Part shown: positions 1 to 4,330 of the stretch, in pieces
Numbering within the stretch: position 1 is the first letter of the stretch
Layout of the letters: each line of letters opens with the position of its first letter
Origin: Planctomycetaceae bacterium
GTDB lineage: Bacteria; Planctomycetota; Planctomycetia; Pirellulales; Thermoguttaceae
Direction of reading: 5' to 3'
DNA length: 8,264 bases
Assembly (NCBI GenBank): GCA_031278315.1
Contig: JAITKS010000122.1
Coordinates: 1-8,264 of the forward strand
The notes under the pieces: model-generated
Told to the model about the DNA's origin: nothing
Databases searched by the model: none
What the model saw: only the letters and a program-made list of their open reading frames with translations
Position numbers and translations under genes: made by a program

Positions 1-1
1 A

Positions 2-88
2 TTAGAAATCCGTAATTCAGACGGCAGTCAAATAGAAATCGTAATTCCAGAAAAAGGAAATAATGATTTAAATGTCGAAGTAAAATAG
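2..88 (+). CDS. 3' end of an unidentified protein gene (partial)
   Basis: Frame 2 is open from the window edge to a TAG stop at 86-88 and encodes 28 residues ending in NNDLNVEVK. The stretch alternates polar and beta-branched residues (IEIVIPEKG), as at the end of a beta-rich domain, but it is too short to assign to a family. The other two plus-strand frames close within this stretch, for example a TAA in frame 1 at 13-15, which favours this frame. The start and most of the gene lie upstream of the window. It converges on the minus-strand gene that ends at 592, with the large inverted repeat between them. Confidence 0.45.
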   Translation, partial: LEIRNSDGSQIEIVIPEKGNNDLNVEVK

Positions 89-240
89 CGATTCATAATA
101 ATAAAAAAATCGTAATATATTACCGATTACACTTTAAAATTCGGTTTTTCTTTTTTTAATTTAAACTATTGTCAATAAACGTTGCAATATTTTTTAATAA
201 ATACAATATTTTTTTGAGTTAAAAAATTGTCTATGAATTC

Positions 241-253
241 GCCCTGAAAGGGC
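241..253. repeat. GCCCTGAAAGGGC palindrome, copy 1
   Basis: Exact 13-bp imperfect palindrome (GCCCT-GAA-AGGGC) in the left inner arm of the large inverted repeat. It pairs with the reverse-oriented copy at 425-437. Confidence 0.85.
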
Positions 254-309
254 AATCGGCATTAGCGTAGGGCAATCGCCTTACGTAATGGTTTCACCTT
301 TGAAATTAA

Positions 310-322
310 GCCCTGAAAGGGC
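310..322. repeat. GCCCTGAAAGGGC palindrome, copy 2
   Basis: Exact copy in the central loop of the large inverted repeat. It is flanked on the left by TTTCACCTTTGAAATTAA and is the left arm of the innermost stem. Confidence 0.85.
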
Positions 323-358
323 GCAAGCCTAAAGATCATAAATAATCTTTTTGCTGCC

Positions 359-371
359 GCCCTTACAGGGC
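359..371. repeat. GCCCTTACAGGGC palindrome, variant copy 3
   Basis: Variant whose centre differs (TTA instead of TTT on this strand). It is the reverse-oriented partner of the copy at 310-322 in the innermost stem of the large inverted repeat. Confidence 0.75.
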
Positions 372-424
372 TTTGGTGTGTTATATTTTTTTCCGTAGGG
401 CGTTGCCCTACGCTAATGCTGATT

Positions 425-437
425 GCCCTTTCAGGGC
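425..437. repeat. GCCCTTTCAGGGC palindrome, copy 4
   Basis: Exact reverse complement of copy 1. It sits in the right inner arm of the large inverted repeat, just outside the CTACGCTAATGC block. Confidence 0.85.
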
Positions 438-591
438 GGATTTGCGGACAATTTTTTAACTCAAAAACAAATTGTATTTATTAAAAAATATTGCAACGTT
501 TATTGACAATATCTTAAATTAAAAAAAATAAAAAACGAATTTTAAAGTGTAATCGGTATATTACAAAAATAAAATTTCCGTGAACAGTTAC

Positions 592-1953
592 TTAATTTGT
601 TCCGTCATAAGCTGGAGCTTCGCCATAAACGGCATTGTTGGGATTGGGAACATTAGGATTTACATATCGAGATTGTCTTTGAGTAAGTGCTTCGAAAATT
701 CCAAGACGTTGTATTCTGTCTCTTAAACCTTGCCGAAATCTTCCTAACGGACGGCGATAATATCTCGGTTGTACCGGCATTGGCTGATATGTCTGCGGTT
801 GATACGGCTGTACTTGATTCGGTTGTTCTTGCTCTTCTTGATTTTGATACATTCCATTATTATATTGATTTTCCTGCCCGTAATATTGTTGACCTCCAAA
901 TAAAGGCGATTGAACAGGCTGCATCATCATGTTCGGCGGTTGCGGTTGACCTGGGAATTGACCTAACGGTGCCGATCGTCTTTCTAATGCTCGACGCCGC
1001 CATCGTTCTAATAAAGATTCACGAACAGGTAAAATCGATTCTGGATTAATAGCCGGATTATATGGCAACGGTTGACCCGTATAAGGATCACGATATTGAG
1101 TCGGCGGTACACTCGGATACCCCAAAATCAATTGACGACGACTAGGTACCGCACTGACTATCTCTGGCATCGGATCATAATAACCTAAATATCTCTGCTG
1201 AGGCCAACGATTTCCATGAGACGGAAAATTCGTAAGCCAAAGACTAAAATCAGACGGCGGAATAGGAAAATCTTGCGGTGACGCCGCATAACCCGGCGCA
1301 TAAGGTGCTAAATTTAAACGATGCGTCCAAGGATCTCGATGCCACATTAAATACGGAATCGGCTTATTCGCTGATTGATCCGGTGACGCCGTTTGATTAG
1401 TGTATCCATTACCATATCCATTACTGTTACTGTTACCATATTCATTGTTATAAGCTGAATAAGGTACAGGAGGCGGTAACGTACCATGAGGTACCGGTGA
1501 ATTATTATCTTGCGGCGAAAATTTTTCATTCAGATCTTTCAACGATTTCGAAATTCCAATGTTGCTAGACTCATTATTTGTTGCGCTATCGTTTGAAGAA
1601 TTTTCAGAACCATAGGGCTTGATCGGAATTGAAGTTTCGCCGTTTGAACGCAATAGCGGTTGTAACGGCGGAAGAGTCAACGACGATGGTAAATCATCAT
1701 CTGTAACTATATCACTTACTGAATTACTTACTGAATCACTTACTGAATTACTTGCTAATGTATTATCTGCTGTTGGTTCAATTCTGATATCATTATTACT
1801 TACAACAGAATTTTCACCGTTCCCGACAGATTCTAACGAAGTAATAACTTCATCTATTTTACTGCCGTCTGTCTCTTCAGATTGTGCATGAACTTTGACA
1901 ACTTGAAATGAAATTGCCAAAACAAAAATACAACTCAAAACAATTGATCGCAT
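592..1953 (-). CDS. Secreted Pro/Gln/Asn-rich protein of unknown function
   Basis: I do not recognise a named family. The ATG at 1953 is preceded on the minus strand by GGAG seven bases upstream. An in-frame TTG at 2013 is less likely, because it lies inside another GGAG-like site and would bury the signal peptide. The 453-residue product opens with a Sec signal peptide (MRSIVLSC then a hydrophobic run) with a likely cut after VHA at residue 23. Residues 24-196 are a Ser/Asn/Asp-rich spacer containing a short SNSV/SDSV repeat. Residues 197-330 are aromatic- and proline-rich (YLMWHRDPWTH, LNLAPYAPGY) and look like the conserved core. Residues 331-396 are Gln/Pro/Tyr-rich, and 397-430 are strongly basic (RYYRRPLGRFRQGLRDRIQR). 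No enzyme motif is visible. Composition suggests an extracytoplasmic or envelope-associated protein; a basic tail binding an acidic surface is speculation. It is transcribed alone, convergent with the gene ending at 88. Confidence 0.8.
   Translation of the reverse strand: MRSIVLSCIFVLAISFQVVKVHAQSEETDGSKIDEVITSLESVGNGENSVVSNNDIRIEPTADNTLASNSVSDSVSNSVSDIVTDDDLPSSLTLPPLQPLLRSNGETSIPIKPYGSENSSNDSATNNESSNIGISKSLKDLNEKFSPQDNNSPVPHGTLPPPVPYSAYNNEYGNSNSNGYGNGYTNQTASPDQSANKPIPYLMWHRDPWTHRLNLAPYAPGYAASPQDFPIPPSDFSLWLTNFPSHGNRWPQQRYLGYYDPMPEIVSAVPSRRQLILGYPSVPPTQYRDPYTGQPLPYNPAINPESILPVRESLLERWRRRALERRSAPLGQFPGQPQPPNMMMQPVQSPLFGGQQYYGQENQYNNGMYQNQEEQEQPNQVQPYQPQTYQPMPVQPRYYRRPLGRFRQGLRDRIQRLGIFEALTQRQSRYVNPNVPNPNNAVYGEAPAYDGTN
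1715..1762 (-). repeat. 12-bp tandem repeat inside the secreted-protein gene
   Basis: Plus-strand units are CTTACTGAATTA, CTTACTGAATCA, CTTACTGAATTA and the diverged CTTGCTAATGTA. The period is a multiple of three, so the array stays in frame and encodes the SNSV/SDSV/SNSV segment of the spacer. It is a likely site of copy-number change without loss of frame. Confidence 0.85.
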
Positions 1954-1978
1954 TATAAATCTCCAATATCGATTAATC

Positions 1979-2002
1979 TTATTTTTTACTAAACACAAAC
2001 AT
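1979..2002 (-). other. Possible 7-codon leader ORF upstream of the secreted-protein gene
   Basis: On the minus strand, GGAG followed by five A residues precedes ATG at 2002, giving MFVFSKK and a TAA at 1979. It ends 25 bases before the main ATG. The ribosome-site spacing is reasonable, but an ORF this short can arise by chance in AT-rich DNA, and the peptide has no run of one amino acid that would suggest classical attenuation. Confidence 0.25.
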
Positions 2003-2013
2003 TTTTTCTCCAA

Positions 2014-2887
2014 TTGTTCAGATATTATTAAACTACACTTATTTCACTCTTATTTGAACTTTCGGTTTAATTCGCCTGCTTATCTAACGGAACGCTATCG
2101 GAAAGCTGGGCTTTTACGTTTTCATATCACTGGAATTTCGCGGTATGGTACGTATATCTCAATTGAACGCAACGGGAGAGGCAGCACTTAATAATTTGTC
2201 GAAATTCACAATGAAAAAAATAACGTAAAATTATTACTTTCCAATTTTTCAGCATCTGTAATGTCAGTTATGCGTATTATTCCGAAAATTACGATTAAAC
2301 AGAAATACTTGAATAATTTCTCCCTACTTGTCCGAAATTATTGACTTGGTACAATTTTTCACTTCACGTTGAATAAAGCGTGAAAAAAAAGAATATTGCA
2401 GCTTATTGGTCGAGTTCACAATTGAACGAGGGATATGAGGGATATTTTGTCCGATGTGATAAATCAAACTGCACGTTGACTCCGTATTGATTTGAAAACG
2501 TAATCCGGTTTCTATTAGTTACGAATCCGGTTTGAAACATGCAAGATTTTTATCTCTTTTTGAGTCATCTACGTAAAGAGGACAAATTATTTGAAATGTT
2601 TATACCCGTTTTCTGACCCGATACATAGACTAACTATCAGATAGATTTTAAACAGCTCTCACTTGAATTTTCGATTTGATTCGCTTGTCTGTTTACCTAT
2701 TATTTAGCAGCAATGAATCTCCAAAAAAATAAAAAAATAAAACCTTATGATCTTATTGTTGAAAAATAATTTGTTAAATAAGGTAATAAGATTAGTGAAA
2801 AATAAACTTGAAACCTTTGAAAAGTTTCGCTGATTTACTGAATTTGCTTTTGCTCTGTCGAAATTCATAGTGTGAGATGTATAACTG
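2014..2887. other. Long gene-free stretch with scattered repeats
   Basis: No convincing gene is present. The longest open stretch I traced on the plus strand is 2088-2228, with an ATG at 2145 giving 27 residues (MVRISQLNATG...) and no ribosome site; it may be a decayed remnant. A 41-base segment at 2046-2086 recurs at 2655-2695 without gaps, 30 of 41 bases identical. AATCCGGTTT occurs twice, 22 bp apart (2502-2511 and 2524-2533), spaced like a two-turn direct-repeat operator. TGTCGAAATTCA occurs near 2198 and near 2857. I saw no tRNA-like or rRNA-like fold. Confidence 0.5.
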
Positions 2888-2916
2888 TTGACAACTCAAT
2901 CAGAATTTACTTTATT
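2888..2916 (+). promoter_or_regulatory. Candidate sigma70-type promoter for the DUF362 gene
   Basis: A perfect TTGACA (2888-2893) is followed after 17 bp by TTTATT (2911-2916), a four-of-six match to TATAAT. It would start transcription about 155 bases before the ATG at 3078. The -10 match is weak, and the host sigma preference is unknown. Confidence 0.35.
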
Positions 2917-2930
2917 CGGTAATTCTGATT
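2898..2930. promoter_or_regulatory. 10-bp-arm palindrome over the candidate promoter
   Basis: AATCAGAATT (2898-2907) and AATTCTGATT (2921-2930) are perfect reverse complements separated by 13 bases. The left arm lies between the -35 and -10 candidates and the right arm is near the predicted start site, a layout suited to a dimeric repressor. In RNA, the right arm overlaps ATTCGGTAATT (2914-2924), which can instead pair with AATTACCGGAAT (2967-2978). Confidence 0.4.
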
Positions 2931-2974
2931 TATTCAAATTTAACAAAATCGGTAAAAGTCAGTAACAATTACCG

Positions 2975-3004
2975 GAATACAATATTTCATAAGAATACAA
3001 TATT
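2975..3004 (+). repeat. Direct repeat GAATACAATATT, two copies
   Basis: GAATACAATATT occurs at 2975-2986 and again at 2993-3004, with starts 18 bp apart, within the leader of the DUF362 gene. It may be a binding site or a local duplication. Confidence 0.7.
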
Positions 3005-3064
3005 CGCCAAAGACATAACGTATTATTGTGTTTTTTGTATTCCGTTTAACAAAATTTAATATTT

Positions 3065-3070
3065 AGGAGA
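3065..3070 (+). promoter_or_regulatory. Ribosome binding site AGGAGA of the DUF362 gene
   Basis: AGGAGA ends seven bases before the ATG at 3078. It is the strongest ribosome site on the plus strand here and fixes the start; the next ATG, two codons later, is spaced less well. Confidence 0.75.
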
Positions 3071-3077
3071 ATATAAA

Positions 3078-4037
3078 ATGAAAATGAACAGAAAAGAATT
3101 TCTGCAAACGCTAGGAGCAGCCGGAATTGCCGGTACTGCTGCAATAAATGGTCTTGATGCCGTTGAATTATTCGCACAAGATACAAATAAAACCGGTAAA
3201 CCCGACTTGGTCGTTGTCCGTAACGGTGAGCCGGACGTAATGTTTCAAAATGCTATCAAGGCATTGGGAGGTATCGGCAAGTTTGTAAAGAAAGGGCAAA
3301 AAGTCGTTGTCAAACCTAATATCGGATGGGATAAACCGCCAAAAATTCCTGCTAATACGAATCCGATTTTAGTTGGTGAAATTGTCAAGCAAATAATGGA
3401 AGCCGGTGCGAAAGAAGTTGTCGTTTTTGATACTTCTTGTGATAATCCAAAAAGTTGTTATCAAAACAGCGGTATTGAAAACGCAGTTGTTAAAGCAGGC
3501 GGACGAATGGTTTTCACAGATAAGAAAGATCGGGCTTATCGAAAATATTATCGTGAAGTGCAATTGCCGGAAGGAATAATTCTGAAAAAAGCAGAAATCC
3601 ACGAGGCAATTCTTGATTGTGATGTATGGTTTAATGTGCCGGTTTTGAAAGTACACGGCGGCGCAAAATTGACTTGTGCAATGAAAAATCTGATGGGAAT
3701 TGTTTGGGAACCAAGAATTTTTCATTCAAGCGGATTACAACAATGTATCGCTGATATTTGTACTCTGACGAAAAAACCTATTCTGAATATTGTTGACGGT
3801 TATCGTATCTTGAAAGCAAACGGTCCGCAGGGACGTACTGAATCAGACGGCGTGTTGGCAAAACTGCAAATCTTATCTACCGACATTGTTGCCGCTGATA
3901 CATACGCTCTTGAAATATCAAAAAGTCAAACCGGATTAACTTTAGATGACGCTAAACATATCAGCGCAGGTGAAAAATTTAAACTCGGTACGACTGATAT
4001 AAAAAATAAAGTCAATATCATTCGCATTTCTCTGTGA
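3078..4037 (+). CDS. DUF362 family protein with Tat-like leader
   Basis: The 319-residue product belongs to the DUF362 family (PF04015), whose biochemical role is not established; members often occur with ferredoxin domains or genes. The leader NRKEFLQTLGAAGIAG resembles a twin-arginine signal with Arg-Lys in place of Arg-Arg, followed by an Ala/Gly hydrophobic stretch to about residue 33, so export is likely but not certain. Family hallmarks include VVKPNIGWD (K79-P80-N81), the FDTSC region with C121 and C127, the LKVHGGAKLTCAMKNLMG segment (C200, K203, N204, G207) and ILNIVDG (D240). C223 and C228 follow. No CxxCxxCxxxC ferredoxin motif is present, so any iron-sulfur chemistry probably depends on a partner. 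The polyferredoxin gene lies 293 bases downstream on the same strand, which suggests a functional pair although the gap is wide for one tight operon. Confidence 0.85.
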   Translation: MKMNRKEFLQTLGAAGIAGTAAINGLDAVELFAQDTNKTGKPDLVVVRNGEPDVMFQNAIKALGGIGKFVKKGQKVVVKPNIGWDKPPKIPANTNPILVGEIVKQIMEAGAKEVVVFDTSCDNPKSCYQNSGIENAVVKAGGRMVFTDKKDRAYRKYYREVQLPEGIILKKAEIHEAILDCDVWFNVPVLKVHGGAKLTCAMKNLMGIVWEPRIFHSSGLQQCIADICTLTKKPILNIVDGYRILKANGPQGRTESDGVLAKLQILSTDIVAADTYALEISKSQTGLTLDDAKHISAGEKFKLGTTDIKNKVNIIRISL

Positions 4038-4045
4038 TTCGCGAT

Positions 4046-4078
4046 TGATTTGTTGATGATCTGTTGAAGATCTGTTTT
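4046..4078 (+). repeat. 11-bp tandem array A (TGATYTGTTGA), three units
   Basis: TGATTTGTTGA (4046-4056), TGATCTGTTGA (4057-4067) and the diverged AGATCTGTTTT (4068-4078) follow directly on the DUF362 stop codon. The unit length is close to one DNA helical turn. Confidence 0.7.
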
Positions 4079-4086
4079 GTATATAT

Positions 4087-4110
4087 TGTCAAAATTGTTG
4101 ACATTATTTT
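4087..4110 (+). terminator. Weak terminator-like hairpin after the DUF362 gene
   Basis: TGTCAA (4087-4092) and TTGACA (4098-4103) form a 6-bp stem around a 5-base loop, followed by TTATTTT. The stem is AT-rich and short, so termination would be inefficient. The TTGACA could alternatively serve as a -35 box, but no good -10 follows at the right spacing. Confidence 0.3.
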
Positions 4111-4135
4111 TGTGTAAGTCATTTTTTTTGATAAG

Positions 4136-4192
4136 TCATTAAGGTAACAATTATGAAACGGCTTGTTCGTGTAATAATTGTTACGTTAATGA
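4136..4192. repeat. Long hairpin in the DUF362-polyferredoxin spacer
   Basis: TCATTAA (4136-4142) pairs with TTAATGA (4186-4192), and GTAACAATTAT (4144-4154) pairs with ATAATTGTTAC (4174-4184). This gives 18 base pairs interrupted by one G-G mismatch, with a 19-base loop. No T-run follows on either strand, so it does not look like an intrinsic terminator. An operator, an RNA processing stem or a small mobile-repeat remnant are alternatives. Confidence 0.7.
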
Positions 4193-4220
4193 TCTTGTAA
4201 TGATCTTATAATGATCTTGT
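4188..4220 (+). repeat. 11-bp tandem array B (AATGATCTTGT), three units
   Basis: AATGATCTTGT (4188-4198), AATGATCTTAT (4199-4209) and AATGATCTTGT (4210-4220) are directly adjacent and overlap the right foot of the hairpin. The TGATCT core is shared with array A on the other side of the hairpin. Confidence 0.8.
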
Positions 4221-4330
4221 AGTGTATTGTTAAAAATTTTTCACCTGTATCTGATATATACGTATCGTACAATAAAATTCAATAAAATTCATTGTGCGGA
4301 CCGTATAGCATAATTTGTGTAGATAATACG

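Larger units (their letters stand above)
112..564. repeat. Large nested inverted repeat, MITE-like, with GCCCTGAAAGGGC palindromes
   Basis: The outer arms, about 112-231 and 447-564, are near-perfect reverse complements; shared blocks include CGATTACACTTTAAAATTCG (124-143). The symmetry continues inward with 241-285 against 394-437 (GCCCTGAAAGGGCAATC, ATTAGCGTAGGGC). A third nested pair is 309-323 with 358-372, around a small AT-rich hairpin at 331-350. The sequence is therefore one cruciform-like unit of about 450 bp with no coding frame of note. Placement between convergent genes, terminal symmetry and absence of a transposase fit a non-autonomous element or a REP-like cluster; that identity is inferred. 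It could also stop transcription from both sides. Confidence 0.85.

Noticed and set aside
112..564. A CRISPR array, because of the repeated GCCCTGAAAGGGC.
   Set aside because: Copies alternate in orientation with uneven spacing, there are no uniform spacers and no cas genes. Nested inverted symmetry explains the pattern.
687..1049. A 120-codon open frame on the plus strand.
   Set aside because: It lies wholly inside the minus-strand secreted-protein gene, has no ribosome site, and reads as the antisense of its Pro/Gln-rich region. The minus-strand gene has a signal peptide and a ribosome site.
1619..1891. A 90-codon plus-strand frame rich in LTELLTESLTELL.
   Set aside because: It is the antisense reading of the 12-bp tandem repeat in the secreted-protein gene.
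1954..2013. A TTG-start extension of the secreted protein by 20 residues.
   Set aside because: The TTG is part of a TTGGAG motif, no ribosome site precedes it, and it would put a Lys/Arg-rich stretch before a clean signal peptide that already has its own ATG and GGAG.
2088..2228. A small gene (MVRISQLNATGEAAL...).
   Set aside because: There is no ribosome site, the frame is short, and I recognise no homologue. It is kept only as a possible remnant in the gene-free stretch.
4136..4192. An intrinsic terminator for the DUF362 gene.
   Set aside because: The stem is long, but no T-run follows it on either strand and the loop is 19 bases.
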